64,000 nucleotides of DNA from Acidobacteriaceae bacterium (GCA_003152695.1 PMAT01000090.1:55048-119047), one strand, 5' to 3'. Positions 36,055 to 46,862 are shown, counted from the first letter of the stretch. Numbers and translations are program-made. Notes: a model not told the origin generated them from the sequence alone.

Positions 36055-39000
36055 TTCACCGTTACCGTCAACGCATCGCTGGTCGAAAGATACTCGGGCT
36101 GATACATCGGCTCCACGCTGGTCGGGCTGACGCGGAAGACTCCGGGATCCACCACCTTCAGCAGGTAAATGTATTCATGCTGCCCTTGCGGGAAGTACAT
36201 GTTGAAGAAGGTAGTGCGATCATCGCGCAGCTCGCGATTGCTGAACCAGCGGCCCCACCAATCGGGACGCTGATCCAGTTCATATAGGTCGTCACGCGCG
36301 ATCGACTCGGTCCCCGACGGGATCGGATCTTCGATCATCAAATATCTCCAGTTGTTACCGCCGACGCTAATGCGCACCGCCAGCGTGTCGCCGACCTGCA
36401 CCGCTCCCGCAAGTTTGTCGAGGTGATACACCACGCGGCCGTCCTTCTGCTGCGGCGACAGGCGGTAATATTCCCGCGCGACGCTCAGCTTGAAGCTGCC
36501 CGTGTTCACCACCTTCGCCTCGTTGGAGTAGTATTCTCCACGCGCCGACCAGTACAGCCGTCCGTCTCCCGACTTCGCGATGCGAATCTGGTTCGCTCCC
36601 GGCGCCAGTTGCGACTCATTCAGCACAACCGTGGTCGCGGGTGCCAGCGCATCGGCAGCGGTGAACTTCTTGGTTGCCACTGTCTTGCCATTCACCTGGA
36701 CCTCGACGCTGTAGTTGGGCTGCAATTCTTTGGTGCGCTCCAGGTAATCAGTGAGCCCGTAGATCACCATCGCCGTCTGCTCGGTTGACTCCCAGTAATA
36801 ACCTTGGTCGCGATGGTTCACCAGATAAATCGCAGCCTTTGACAGCAACGGGCTCGACTCATCAGTGTGGCCCAAGAGTTTCAGCGCATAGGCCGTTGTC
36901 TCGGGGGCCGTGTCGCCGTAGAAATCCAGGAGATAGTTGTTGTCGCTGGGCCACCAGGCTTGCGAGTCATCTTGTTTTGCCTCCGCTTCAACCTGCTTGC
37001 TCAACTCGTTCGCCCGGCTATCGTCCCTCTCCAGCATGGCCAGTCCGAGCAGCGCCTGGCCGTAGGCGGTCAACGTCGAGCGCTGGTTCCACACGGAATC
37101 AAGCACCGCCGTCTCCTGCGTTCCGCTCAACACCAGCGCGTAGGCCATGTAGGCGCGCAGATCGGTCTTCACTTTTTCCGAGCGATCAAACTGCGGGCGC
37201 AACCAGCCGCGTCCACGATCAATCGCGTCCTGCTTGACCTCAAATCCCGCCGCCTTCGCCTGGCTTAGCCCGGCGAGCACGTACGCGGTCATGAATTCCT
37301 GGCTGTCGTCGGTCTGCCACCAGCCCCAGCCGCCGTCGGGATGTTGATAGTTGTAGAGCCGATCGAGGCCCGCCTGCACCTGCTTGTTCAGCTTTTGCGG
37401 ATCGATGTTCGACTTCACTCCCAGCTTCTTCAGCGAGTTTGCCACCAGCACGTCGGGCAGGAAGTTCGACATGGTCTGCTCGGTGCAGCCATAGGGATAC
37501 GAAGTCAGGAAGTCGAGGGCGGCGAACACCGTGCCCGCAATCGAGGGCGTCACGCCGATTGTCAGCTTGCGAGTTCCTGCCTCGGCGCCCGCCGGGAAAG
37601 TCAACGGCTGCAGCGTGTCGCTCTTGCCCGGGACTGCGACCGATCCCGACTTGGCCACCGCCAGCTTCACTCCGAAGGGAACCACCGGCAGCGTCAGTTC
37701 CATCGCGTCGCTCTCGACGTCAGTCAGCGCCTTGCCCAGCACGCGCGCCGAATCCACATCGAGCACGCGCACCCGATAATCCACTTTGATCAATCCGCGG
37801 CTCGGAACGCTGACATCACGTTGGCCGCCGTCCAGTACCTGGAGGCCTGCAAGCTCCATCGAGACGCGCGCAACTTTGCCGGTGGGCAGATAGTTCTGCA
37901 CGATGGTTGAGATGGTAATCTCGTCGCCGCGGCGGAAGAAGCGCGGCACCACCAGCCGCACCATCAGGTTCTTGCGCACGATGGTGTTCACCACTGCGCT
38001 GCCGACCTTGGTGTCTTGCGTGACGCCTCGCGTGGTCGCGCGCCACGACGTGATGGCGTCGGGATAGTCGAAGTGCACCGTGGCTTGTCCGTTGCTGCCG
38101 GTGCGCACGTCCGCCATCCAGTACGCGGTGTCGGGGAATGCTTTGCGGACCTTGGGCTGCACCAGGCGCTCAGGCTTCAGTTGCGCCATCGCTTTCGAGG
38201 AGCGCACGGTCGCCAACTGCATGGCGCGTTTCCCCGCCTGCCCGCTGAAGTAATACGTCAGTGAGGTCTCAGTGTTCACCCTCGAATAGACGCGGCCATA
38301 GAACGCGTTCACAATGCTGCCTACCGTCTCCAGCTTGATCGCGTAGATCGCCTCGTCCACCACGCCCAGGCTGAACTCCGCCGCCACCGGCTTGCCGCTG
38401 CTGTCCGTCGCCTTGATGGTGTAGCTGGCCGCTTCGCCCGGCTGGTACTGCGGTTTGGAAGGCAGCAGTTGCACATTCAGCTCCTGCTGAATGGGGGGCA
38501 CAGTGAGACTCTTCGATCCCTGGTACAGTTTGTTGCCGCGAATGAAAACTGCCGCCACGTAAAAGTTGGGGGCGTACTCCGGCTTGATGGGAACATCCAC
38601 CGCGATGCTTCCGCCGCTGCTCTTGATCACCTGACCGGAGTACAGTCCGTTGCCTTCCACCGTCACCAGAACTGAGGCCGGCTCCTTGCCGGTGACGATC
38701 AGCACGTGCGCCGTGTCGCCTGGCTGATAGCTCTTTTTGTCTGGGACAATTTGCACCCGCTCCTGGGCCGGTCCGCTCCACCACGGACTTTCGCCCGGAG
38801 CCCATAGGAATGCGTCGGTCTCGACGATGCGATTCTCCGGAGTAGTTGCGGTCACGCGCACGCGGAACTCGCCGGCATCGGGGATGGTGAGCTTGATCTG
38901 TGCTTTGCCGCTGGCGTCGGTTTGGCCTTGCGTGGTGGTGACTGATTGTCCCGCGCCTTTGCGCCAGTCCCAGCGATTAAGTTCCACGTGGAACATCGTC

Positions 39001-40724
39001 GGTACCGGTTTCTTCTCATAGTCTTGCGCGGTGATGGTCACGGTCGCCGTGCCGCCCTTGGTGTAAACGTAGGAATCCGGCTCGGCGATCAAGAAAAAGC
39101 TGCCGTACGTCGCGAGTGCAAAACCGTGTCCCGCGATCTCGCGGTTGCCCGCGTCGGTCACCCGCGCCTCGATGCGATAGGTCAGGTCTTGCTTCTTGCT
39201 GTCAACCTTCGTCGGAATCGTAATCTGCAGCTTGCCGTCGGCGTCGAGCGCCCCGCTGTTCTCGCTCTCCTGTTCTCCGCCGTACGTGTCAGCGCCCTCT
39301 GGATTGTCAGCGTCGGAATTGTCGCCCTCCTGATCCGCGCTGGCTTCCTCGTCGCCTTCGTCGCGCCCCATCGGCCAGTACGTCGAGGTGTGCACCACCC
39401 ACTTCACCTTGGCATTCGCGACGGGCTCGCCAAAGTAATAGCGCGCGTCAATCGTCGCCTTGATCGGTTGGCCTTGCAGCACGCGCGGTGGCTGCGCCGT
39501 CACCTTCACCTGGTACTCGGGTTTCTTGTAGTCCTCCACCGAAAAGCTGGTGCCCTCGATGTAGCGCTCGCCCATCTGCATCGAGAGGTAATAGAACCCG
39601 AGATTAGCCTCGGCGGGGACCACGTAATTCCATTCCGCCGTGCCCATGTCGGAGAGCTTCACGGTCTGCGTCCAGATGGTTTTGTAGTCGCGAGGATCGC
39701 GCAGTTCCAATTGCAATTCGCGATTTTGCGGAATGATGTAACCGCTCACCGTCTGGGCGCGAATGATGGATTTGAAATGCACCGTGTCGCCGGGCCGATA
39801 CACCGGCCGATCGGTGTAGGTGTAGCCGCGCAAACTGCTGTCAGGATCGTTACCTAGGTTCCATGCGCCGGGTGTGTTGATCGCGAACTGGTCTGCGCTC
39901 GTCGCCACGACCGCAACGTTCTCGGGCTTGGCCTCGGTTAGGTCGGTATCCAGCAATCCCTGCTGGTCGGTGGTTTTGGCCGCAACTTCTTTCTGGTCGA
40001 CCCACACGCGCACCATGCTCCCGGCGATGGGATCGCCGCTGCGGCGATTGACCACGAAACTCATCAGCCGGCCCGGCGCCGCTTTGGTGATGACCGCGAT
40101 CTCGGTGACGACGATGATGGTGTAGGCGCGGAGCGTGCCATTGGTCGCCTCGACCAGGTACACACCCTTGTCGCTGACCGGGACCGCGACGGTCGTGCTC
40201 TCCCAGCGCTCGTGCGAGGGCACCGTCCACTTCCAAACCGAAACCACTTGCTGTTGGTTCAGCACCGGCACTTGTGCGTAGCTTTCAACCTTGGCTCCCG
40301 ATTTTTTCTCGCCGCCGCCCATCTGCCACAGCCGAATCTTCTGGCGCGACTCGGGCGAAAACTGTGCGCGAATGAAGTCGCGGACCCACGCCCACAAGCG
40401 GTGCTTCCAGGCGTGAAACTTTTCCAGCCAGGGGCGCGCCTGCTTCGGCAGGTTGGGCGCGCGACCGCCGAAGTTATGCAACTCCTGCATCTGGCTGAAG
40501 AACTTCACCGGATCGTTCACCCGATAGACCCGGAACTCCAGCGCGGTCACGTTGTGGGAATAGACCGAGACCTCCGGCTTTTCACCGGGCAGGTAGGTGC
40601 GTTGGCTGGTGAGGGAAAACGACTGCTCGGCGCTGGCACCGACATCGACATCTTCCTGGGCGAATAGCGGCAGCACCAGCGCGTGGCACAGAAGGACTGC
40701 AACGAAAGCGGATTTCAGGCGCAT
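36051..40724 (-). CDS. Bacterial alpha-2-macroglobulin family protein
   Basis: 1557 aa; thioester motif YPYGCTEQTMSNFLPDVLVANSLKKLG; DRPVYRPGDTVHFKSIIR; FPDTAYWMADVRTGSNGQATVHFDYPDAITSWRATTRGVT. Confidence 0.95.
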   Translation of the reverse strand: MRLKSAFVAVLLCHALVLPLFAQEDVDVGASAEQSFSLTSQRTYLPGEKPEVSVYSHNVTALEFRVYRVNDPVKFFSQMQELHNFGGRAPNLPKQARPWLEKFHAWKHRLWAWVRDFIRAQFSPESRQKIRLWQMGGGEKKSGAKVESYAQVPVLNQQQVVSVWKWTVPSHERWESTTVAVPVSDKGVYLVEATNGTLRAYTIIVVTEIAVITKAAPGRLMSFVVNRRSGDPIAGSMVRVWVDQKEVAAKTTDQQGLLDTDLTEAKPENVAVVATSADQFAINTPGAWNLGNDPDSSLRGYTYTDRPVYRPGDTVHFKSIIRAQTVSGYIIPQNRELQLELRDPRDYKTIWTQTVKLSDMGTAEWNYVVPAEANLGFYYLSMQMGERYIEGTSFSVEDYKKPEYQVKVTAQPPRVLQGQPIKATIDARYYFGEPVANAKVKWVVHTSTYWPMGRDEGDEEASADQEGDNSDADNPEGADTYGGEQESENSGALDADGKLQITIPTKVDSKKQDLTYRIEARVTDAGNREIAGHGFALATYGSFFLIAEPDSYVYTKGGTATVTITAQDYEKKPVPTMFHVELNRWDWRKGAGQSVTTTQGQTDASGKAQIKLTIPDAGEFRVRVTATTPENRIVETDAFLWAPGESPWWSGPAQERVQIVPDKKSYQPGDTAHVLIVTGKEPASVLVTVEGNGLYSGQVIKSSGGSIAVDVPIKPEYAPNFYVAAVFIRGNKLYQGSKSLTVPPIQQELNVQLLPSKPQYQPGEAASYTIKATDSSGKPVAAEFSLGVVDEAIYAIKLETVGSIVNAFYGRVYSRVNTETSLTYYFSGQAGKRAMQLATVRSSKAMAQLKPERLVQPKVRKAFPDTAYWMADVRTGSNGQATVHFDYPDAITSWRATTRGVTQDTKVGSAVVNTIVRKNLMVRLVVPRFFRRGDEITISTIVQNYLPTGKVARVSMELAGLQVLDGGQRDVSVPSRGLIKVDYRVRVLDVDSARVLGKALTDVESDAMELTLPVVPFGVKLAVAKSGSVAVPGKSDTLQPLTFPAGAEAGTRKLTIGVTPSIAGTVFAALDFLTSYPYGCTEQTMSNFLPDVLVANSLKKLGVKSNIDPQKLNKQVQAGLDRLYNYQHPDGGWGWWQTDDSQEFMTAYVLAGLSQAKAAGFEVKQDAIDRGRGWLRPQFDRSEKVKTDLRAYMAYALVLSGTQETAVLDSVWNQRSTLTAYGQALLGLAMLERDDSRANELSKQVEAEAKQDDSQAWWPSDNNYLLDFYGDTAPETTAYALKLLGHTDESSPLLSKAAIYLVNHRDQGYYWESTEQTAMVIYGLTDYLERTKELQPNYSVEVQVNGKTVATKKFTAADALAPATTVVLNESQLAPGANQIRIAKSGDGRLYWSARGEYYSNEAKVVNTGSFKLSVAREYYRLSPQQKDGRVVYHLDKLAGAVQVGDTLAVRISVGGNNWRYLMIEDPIPSGTESIARDDLYELDQRPDWWGRWFSNRELRDDRTTFFNMYFPQGQHEYIYLLKVVDPGVFRVSPTSVEPMYQPEYLSTSDALTVTVK

Positions 40725-41821
40725 CAGTCCGCTCCCCGCAAGATGTTCCAGCGATAGACGCCCAGAAAGCCGGGGTTGGCGGCCATCGGCCGCCAGCGCG
40801 CGTCGGGATAGTTTAGGAGTTGCGCAACTGACAGACGACGGATTTCCCCTGGCGAACTCCCACTCGGGCCGGTGTGATAGACGACGTACGGTTCGTTGCC
40901 CAGCTCGATCTGGCGCTGCCCGAGGAAGATCATGGCGTGGAAGGGCATCCTGTGACCATCCTGGCGGAAGAACAGCAGGTCGCCGGGCCGAGCCCGCGAT
41001 AACTCACGGCCGACGAAGTGCGTGTTGTGCCGCCAAAGCGTTTCCACATCCGCGAATTGCGCGAAGGCGCCGTTGCCGAGATCATTGGCCTGAAGGCTCC
41101 CGCCACGCACCCGAAACAGTGCCGCCGCCAGCGGCGTGTAGGGATATTGATATTGCTGGACGTCGCTGGCCGAAGCTGGGACCGGCAGCGCCATCTCGCG
41201 CGCCCACGCGGCGTCGTGCGGGCGCAAGGCTTCACGGTAGGCAAAGCGCAGGAGCGCCGCGCAATCGTCAATTTCGGAAGGAAGCGTTGGTCCGCGGAAA
41301 TACTGCGCCTCCGCCAGCAAGGTAAACCACCGACGGAAAGCCAGGCGGTCGGCTGGATCGTGCAAGCGCAGGAAGTCGGGAGTGCCGTCGCCGATCATGT
41401 CGGTGCCGTCGAGCGTCGTGCTTAACGCGATCTCCTGCGCCGCGAAGCCGCGGCCCGTGACTCGTATCTTGGTCTCGCCCGGCAAGACGCCGGCACGCAG
41501 CGACGCGGTCGCCACGTCGCCCTCGCCGTCAATCGTCACATATTCCACCGCCGCGCGGTGCGGATCTTCCACCGTGACCTGCACGTCGCGCAGGGGACGG
41601 CCATCGGATGGCGTGATCTTAAGCTTTGTGGAAGTGAATCCGTCGGCGGGGACCGCAGTTGGGGAGAGTTGCAATATCAAGGATGCGGGCGCCATCGCGC
41701 GTCGAACGGTGAAGGCACACACCACCACGCCTATCGCGACCGCCGCCAACACTGCCACCCAGCGAGGCACGCCGCGCATCTCGGCCATCTCCTTTTTGGG
41801 TACGGGCGGATTATAAATCAA
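40724..41821 (-). CDS. DUF1175 family protein (YfaT-like)
   Basis: FRRWFTLLAEAQYFRGPTLPSEIDDCAALLRFAYREAL...ARPGDLLFFRQDGHRMPFHAMIFLG; directly upstream of alpha-2-macroglobulin. Confidence 0.85.
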   Translation of the reverse strand: MIYNPPVPKKEMAEMRGVPRWVAVLAAVAIGVVVCAFTVRRAMAPASLILQLSPTAVPADGFTSTKLKITPSDGRPLRDVQVTVEDPHRAAVEYVTIDGEGDVATASLRAGVLPGETKIRVTGRGFAAQEIALSTTLDGTDMIGDGTPDFLRLHDPADRLAFRRWFTLLAEAQYFRGPTLPSEIDDCAALLRFAYREALRPHDAAWAREMALPVPASASDVQQYQYPYTPLAAALFRVRGGSLQANDLGNGAFAQFADVETLWRHNTHFVGRELSRARPGDLLFFRQDGHRMPFHAMIFLGQRQIELGNEPYVVYHTGPSGSSPGEIRRLSVAQLLNYPDARWRPMAANPGFLGVYRWNILRGAD

Positions 41822-41865
41822 CAGCGAGAATGTCGATGTGACATTTAAAAGCCGATTGCTAGTTG

Positions 41866-43140
41866 CTATTTCGCCAACCCGCGCAACTCCCCCAGCAGAC
41901 GCTCCACTTCTTTCGCCGTGTTGTAGTGCGCCAAGCCGATGCGCAACATGCCGCCCGAGCTCTGCACGCCCAGCCGCTCGGCCAGATCGATGGCGTAGTA
42001 GTTTCCGTCCCAGGTAAAAATGCCGCGCTCGCCGAGGTGGGACGCCAGTTCGCGCGGCGTGTAACCCTCCATGCGAATGGCCACCGTTGGGGTGCGCTGG
42101 TCGAACTTCGCTGCATCCTTGATACCGTAGAATGTGAGTCCCGGAATCGCCAGCAATCCGTTGATTAATTGCCCGGCCAGTTGGCGCTCGTGCTGCTGGA
42201 AAACCTCATACGCCGCGAGGATGGCCTCGCGCCGCGTCTTTACTTCAGGACCGTGATGCCGGCCAACATCGGCGATGTATTCAATAGCGGCGATCAGCCC
42301 GGCCAGGCATTCATGGTTCTGGGTGCCTGTTTCCCAGCGATCAGGCAGGTTCTCGGTGCAGGCACGAAGTTTGTAGGGACGCAGCCGCCGCAGTTGCTCG
42401 CGTTTGCCGAAAAGAATGCCGAGGTGCGGGCCGAAGAACTTGTAGCTGGAGCACGCCAGGAAGTCGCAATCAACGGCACGGACGTCAATCGGCCCATGCG
42501 GCGCGTAGTGTACCGCATCGAGGAAGGCCATGGAGCCCGCGGCATGGGCCAGTCGCACGATCTCGTGAACATCGTTGATGGTGCCCACGGCGTTGGCGGC
42601 CCATCCGATGGCTACCAGGCGAGTATTGCGGCGAATTTTCGCCGAGAGGTCAAACATGTCCAGGGTGCAATCGCCCGGCGTGACGTCGGCCGTGCGCACC
42701 TTCACTCCGCGCTCCTCCAGGCACACCCAGGGCGAGACATTCGCGTCGTGATCCAGGCAGCTCACCAGCAGCTCGTCTCCGCTCTTCAACTCGCGGCCAA
42801 TGGCGCGGCTCAACGCGAACGTCAGCGTGGTCATGTTGGCGCCAAAGACCACCTCGTCGCTTGCGCAGTTGAAGAAGTCGGCCATTGCCGCGCGCGCATC
42901 GGCGATCATCTGATCGGTGCGCTGGCTGGTGGCGAAGGCGCCACCGCTGTTCGCGTTGCTGGTGGACAGGTAACCGGCAATCGCGTCAATCACGCGTTGC
43001 GGCACCTGGGTGCCGCCCGGCGAATCGAAGAACACGGCAGGCTGACCGTTTACTAGCTGGTGCAGTGAAGGGAACTGTTGACGCACCCACTCCACATCCA
43101 GCTTGCGCGCCAGTGCGATAGCTTTTGCGCTCGAAGACAT
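41866..43140 (-). CDS. Aminotransferase class V / cysteine desulfurase-like protein
   Basis: VFFDSPGGTQVPQRVIDAI, CSSYKFFGPHLGILFGKRE PLP-Lys region. Confidence 0.9.
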   Translation of the reverse strand: MSSSAKAIALARKLDVEWVRQQFPSLHQLVNGQPAVFFDSPGGTQVPQRVIDAIAGYLSTSNANSGGAFATSQRTDQMIADARAAMADFFNCASDEVVFGANMTTLTFALSRAIGRELKSGDELLVSCLDHDANVSPWVCLEERGVKVRTADVTPGDCTLDMFDLSAKIRRNTRLVAIGWAANAVGTINDVHEIVRLAHAAGSMAFLDAVHYAPHGPIDVRAVDCDFLACSSYKFFGPHLGILFGKREQLRRLRPYKLRACTENLPDRWETGTQNHECLAGLIAAIEYIADVGRHHGPEVKTRREAILAAYEVFQQHERQLAGQLINGLLAIPGLTFYGIKDAAKFDQRTPTVAIRMEGYTPRELASHLGERGIFTWDGNYYAIDLAERLGVQSSGGMLRIGLAHYNTAKEVERLLGELRGLAK

Positions 43141-43587
43141 ATTCAGGAACTCCTGATTGCGGTTAGGAAGTCTGCCAGCAAACCGTACGCTGTGGCCTCC
43201 AGCCCGGGGCGTTGCAGAGTTTGTAGGTCCGGATACAGGTGTTCTCCAGGCTGAGGTGGCTGTACCCGTTATTGTAAATGCCCGTGGCGGTCCCGGAGGC
43301 GCTAATCAGGGGACAGGCGGCTACAAATTCCCCGCGAATTTCCGAGCCGGTTGCGCGCCGCCTGCATCCATTCTTCCTGGACAGGCGCCCGCTGCCCAGG
43401 CCGAGGGAAACCCTGGCTCGAGGTGGTCGAACGTCAGTTATAATTCCGAGTTAGGCTGATTCCCTGATGCTCACCTTGGTCGAGCGCCGTAGCGTTGGTT
43501 TTCGGAGAGAGCGTCTTCGGTATTCTGCACGTCCGGTCCAACAGCGTAACAAGGTGTGCCACTCCGATTCTTTGAAGGAGCGCCAGT

Positions 43588-44532
43588 ATGGCTATCAAAG
43601 CAAGTGACTACGTGTGGCATAATGGGCAACTGGTCCCCTGGGATGACGCCAAGATCCACGTGATGGCCCATGTGATCAACTACGGCTCATCGGTGTTTGA
43701 AGGAATTCGCTGCTATCAGAATGGCAAGGGCCCCGCCATCTTCCGCCTGCGGGACCACATGTTGCGCCTGCTCCAGTCCTGCAAAATCTACCGTATTGAA
43801 TTGGACTACACCCTTGACGATCTGTGCCAGGCAGCGGTGGATCTCGTCGCCGCCAACAAAGTGTCGCCGTGCTATGTCCGGCCGATCGTGCTGCGCGGAT
43901 ACGGCCAGGTCGGCGTCAACCCGTTCAACTCGCCTACCGAGGTTTACGTCGCCAATTACGAGTGGGGCAAGTATCTCGGCAGCGCTGACAGCGACGACGG
44001 TGTCGACGTTTGCGTTTCCTCGTGGACGAGGCTCGCGCCCAACACTATGCCGACCATGGCCAAAGCCGGCGCCAATTACATGAATTCGCAACTCATCAAG
44101 ATGGAAGCCATCGTAAACGGCTACAGCGAGGGCATTGCACTCGACGTCAACGGTTATGTCAGCGAGGGCTCGGGCGAGAACATCTTCGTGGTGCACAAAG
44201 ACCGTCTCTACACGCCGCCGTTGGGCAACAGCGTTCTACCGGGCATTACCCGCAATTCGGTGCTGCACATCGCGCAGGAGCTGGGAATTCCGGTGATCGA
44301 GCAGATCATTCCCCGCGAGATGCTCTACATCGCAGACGAACTGTTCTTCAGCGGGACCGCCGCTGAGATCACGCCCATCCGCTCGGTAGACAAGATCACT
44401 GTGGGGAAAGGCGTTGCCGGTCCCGTCACCAAGACGGTTCGCAAGGAATTTTATGCCATCGTAAACGGGACCACGGAAGACCGCTTTGGCTGGATGACGC
44501 CGGTCCCGGTGAAGCAGCCGGTCGGCGTGTAG
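43588..44532 (+). CDS. ilvE: Branched-chain amino acid aminotransferase
   Basis: WHNGQLVPWDDAKIHVMAHVINYGSSVFEGIRCY; GENIFVVHKDRLYTPPLGNSVLPGITRNSVLHIAQELGI. Confidence 0.95.
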   Translation: MAIKASDYVWHNGQLVPWDDAKIHVMAHVINYGSSVFEGIRCYQNGKGPAIFRLRDHMLRLLQSCKIYRIELDYTLDDLCQAAVDLVAANKVSPCYVRPIVLRGYGQVGVNPFNSPTEVYVANYEWGKYLGSADSDDGVDVCVSSWTRLAPNTMPTMAKAGANYMNSQLIKMEAIVNGYSEGIALDVNGYVSEGSGENIFVVHKDRLYTPPLGNSVLPGITRNSVLHIAQELGIPVIEQIIPREMLYIADELFFSGTAAEITPIRSVDKITVGKGVAGPVTKTVRKEFYAIVNGTTEDRFGWMTPVPVKQPVGV

Positions 44533-44552
44533 CAACCACAATGTACGCACGC

Positions 44553-44583
44553 AAGAAGGGCGCAATGGATGCGCCCTTCTTTA
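44553..44583 (+). terminator. Rho-independent terminator of ilvE
   Basis: AAGAAGGGCGCA-ATGGA-TGCGCCCTTCTTT. Confidence 0.9.
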
Positions 44584-44620
44584 TTGCCGGTGGTAGCAAG
44601 ACGTGAATGTGTATTAGTTG

Positions 44621-44805
44621 GTGGGAGCCCCCGCATTTTATGCGGGGGAAGGAGCGCTTCAGCGCTCCGGGAAAGAGCTCAACTTCAGTCATGGCGCTTT
44701 AGCGCTGGGACCGAAGAAAGCCAGGGCTAAAGCCCGTTTCAAGATTGACTACTTTTCCGCTGGACTGAAGTCCAACTCCCCCTGCTGAAGCAGGGGGCTC
44801 CCACC
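44621..44805. repeat. Array of short GC-rich palindromes bounded by GTGGGAGCCCCC / GGGGGCTCCCAC
   Basis: CCCCCGCATTTTATGCGGGGG, GAGCGCTTCAGCGCTC, GGCGCTTTAGCGCT, GGGCTAAAGCCC, TGGACTGAAGTCCA, CCCCCTGCTGAAGCAGGGGG in series. Confidence 0.85.
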
Positions 44806-44814
44806 AGAAGCTCA

Positions 44815-45285
44815 TTATTTCTGCTGGATTGACTCCAGGTAGGTCGTCAGGTTGTGGATCCGCATCTGCGCTTGCGCCGTGTCATGCCGGCCCAGCGCAA
44901 GAAATACGGGACCCCAGACTGGCATTTCCTTGTTGCCATGCGCGGCGGTGAGGTTGTCGCCTTTGATGACCTCCGCGATATGCGAATCCGGAAATTTTCC
45001 GCCATTCTTCACCGCGAGTAGGGTCAAATCGGTTGCCCGCGTCTTCAATGCCGGAGCCGCGGGTCCGTTTCCCATGTCGTCTTTGCCATGACACGACGCA
45101 CAGTAGGCGATATACATGTCTTTGCCAGAGCTAGGATTGGTGTAGGGCGCGGGTAACTTTTTGATCTGGGACGGGCCCGACTGCGAAGTCGCGGGCGAGG
45201 TCGCGATTGGACTAGTTTGCGCCGCGAGCGACACCGAAATTGCCAGCACCAGGATCGTTCCCAGGCACGCTATACGTGAGCGCAT
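44815..45285 (-). CDS. Class I cytochrome c, secreted
   Basis: Signal peptide; GKDMYIAYCASCHGKDDMGNGPAAPAL (CxxCH). Confidence 0.92.
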   Translation of the reverse strand: MRSRIACLGTILVLAISVSLAAQTSPIATSPATSQSGPSQIKKLPAPYTNPSSGKDMYIAYCASCHGKDDMGNGPAAPALKTRATDLTLLAVKNGGKFPDSHIAEVIKGDNLTAAHGNKEMPVWGPVFLALGRHDTAQAQMRIHNLTTYLESIQQK

Positions 45286-45446
45286 AAGAACCTGCCTTCC
45301 ACTTCTATGATGGCTTACTACTATGCCCCATTATGTCTCGTGCGGTTGACCGGGGGCAGCGACCCGCATCACAGGTGCGGGTAACTCACGACATCTCGTT
45401 CCCAATTTGGAACCCGGCGACCGCAGGCTGGCCCGATCGAATTTCT

Positions 45447-46133
45447 CTAGAACTCCATCGTCTTCAGTTCCGGGCTAACGATAAGCGGAGCCTCAGTCGC
45501 GCGCTGCACGTCGTCCGCCGTGAGACCGGGCGCGATCTCCTCCAGAACCAGACCGCTCTGCGTCACCCGCATATACGCCATCTCGGTGACGATGGTGTTG
45601 ACCACACGTAGTCCGGTGATCGGCAATATGCACCGCTTCAAGATTTTTGGCGCGCCGCTCTTGGTGGTGTGCTCCATGGCCACGATCACGCGCCTGGCGC
45701 TGGCCACCAGGTCCATCGCTCCGCCCATGCCTTTCACCATTTTGCCCGGAATCATCCAGTTGGCCAGATTGCCCTCTTCATCCACTTCCATGGCGCCGAG
45801 CACGCTCAGGTCAATGTGGCCGCCGCGGATCATGGCAAACGATTCGGCGCTGGAGAAGAAAGCCGTACCCGGAATTTCCGTCACCGTCTCTTTGCCCGCG
45901 TTGATCAGGTCGCCGTCTTCGTCGCCCGCCAGCGGATACGGCCCGACGCCCAGCATGCCATTCTCGCTTTGCAAAATAACTTCCATGCCGGGAGGCACGC
46001 AGTTGGCCACCAGGGTGGGCATTCCAATTCCGAGATTGACGTAGAAGCCATCGCGTAACTCGCGGGCCACCCGCTTCACGATGAGATCGCGCTTTTCGGT
46101 GTCTTTCTGCTTAACAGCTTTTTCGTCCGGCAT
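45447..46133 (-). CDS. 3-oxoacid CoA-transferase subunit B
   Basis: [77 protein letters not shown]. Confidence 0.93.
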   Translation of the reverse strand: MPDEKAVKQKDTEKRDLIVKRVARELRDGFYVNLGIGMPTLVANCVPPGMEVILQSENGMLGVGPYPLAGDEDGDLINAGKETVTEIPGTAFFSSAESFAMIRGGHIDLSVLGAMEVDEEGNLANWMIPGKMVKGMGGAMDLVASARRVIVAMEHTTKSGAPKILKRCILPITGLRVVNTIVTEMAYMRVTQSGLVLEEIAPGLTADDVQRATEAPLIVSPELKTMEF

Positions 46134-46160
46134 AGATTCTCCTGCCTCGCCTTTTGCAAA

Positions 46161-46862
46161 TCACGCCTTGCGCAACGTTCGCCGCTCGATGCGTTTTTCG
46201 TAGTCGGTCCCCTGGAAGATGCGCTGCACGTAAACGCTGGGTGTGTGCACCTGGTCCGGTTCAATTTCTCCGGGCTCGACCAGGTGCTCGACCTCGACGA
46301 TCGTTACCTTGGCCGCGGTTGCCATCATGGGATTGAAGTTTTGCGCCGTCTTGCGGTACACCAGATTGCCCCAACGGTCGCCCTTCCAGGCTTTGATGAG
46401 CGCGAAGTCCGCTTTCAAGGCCAGCTCCAGCACATACGGCCGGCCATCGAACTCGCGCGTGTCTTTGCCCTCGGCAACTACCGTCCCGAATCCCGTAGGG
46501 GTGTAGAAGGCGGGAATTCCCGCTCCGCCAGCGCGAATGCGTTCGGCGAAGGTGCCCTGCGGAATGAGTTCCAGATCGATGCGGCCGGTCAGCACCATCT
46601 CTTCCAGCAGGCGGTTTTCGCCGACGTAGCTTCCCTTGTGCGACTTGATCTGGCCGGCCGCCAGCATGAACCCGAGTCCAAAGTCATCGATTCCCACGTT
46701 GTTGCTGATGGTGTGCAGGTCCTTCACGCCTTTTTTCACCAGCGCACGGATCAGGTTCTCGGGGATGCCGCACAGCCCAAATCCCCCGATCATCAGCGTG
46801 TCGCCATCTTTAATGTCGTGAATGGCCTCGTCTGCGTTCGCCACTACTTTGTGCATTGCCAT
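46161..46862 (-). CDS. 3-oxoacid CoA-transferase subunit A
   Basis: IKDGDTLMIGGFGLCGIPENLIRALVKKGVKDLHTISNNVG. Confidence 0.93.
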   Translation of the reverse strand: MAMHKVVANADEAIHDIKDGDTLMIGGFGLCGIPENLIRALVKKGVKDLHTISNNVGIDDFGLGFMLAAGQIKSHKGSYVGENRLLEEMVLTGRIDLELIPQGTFAERIRAGGAGIPAFYTPTGFGTVVAEGKDTREFDGRPYVLELALKADFALIKAWKGDRWGNLVYRKTAQNFNPMMATAAKVTIVEVEHLVEPGEIEPDQVHTPSVYVQRIFQGTDYEKRIERRTLRKA

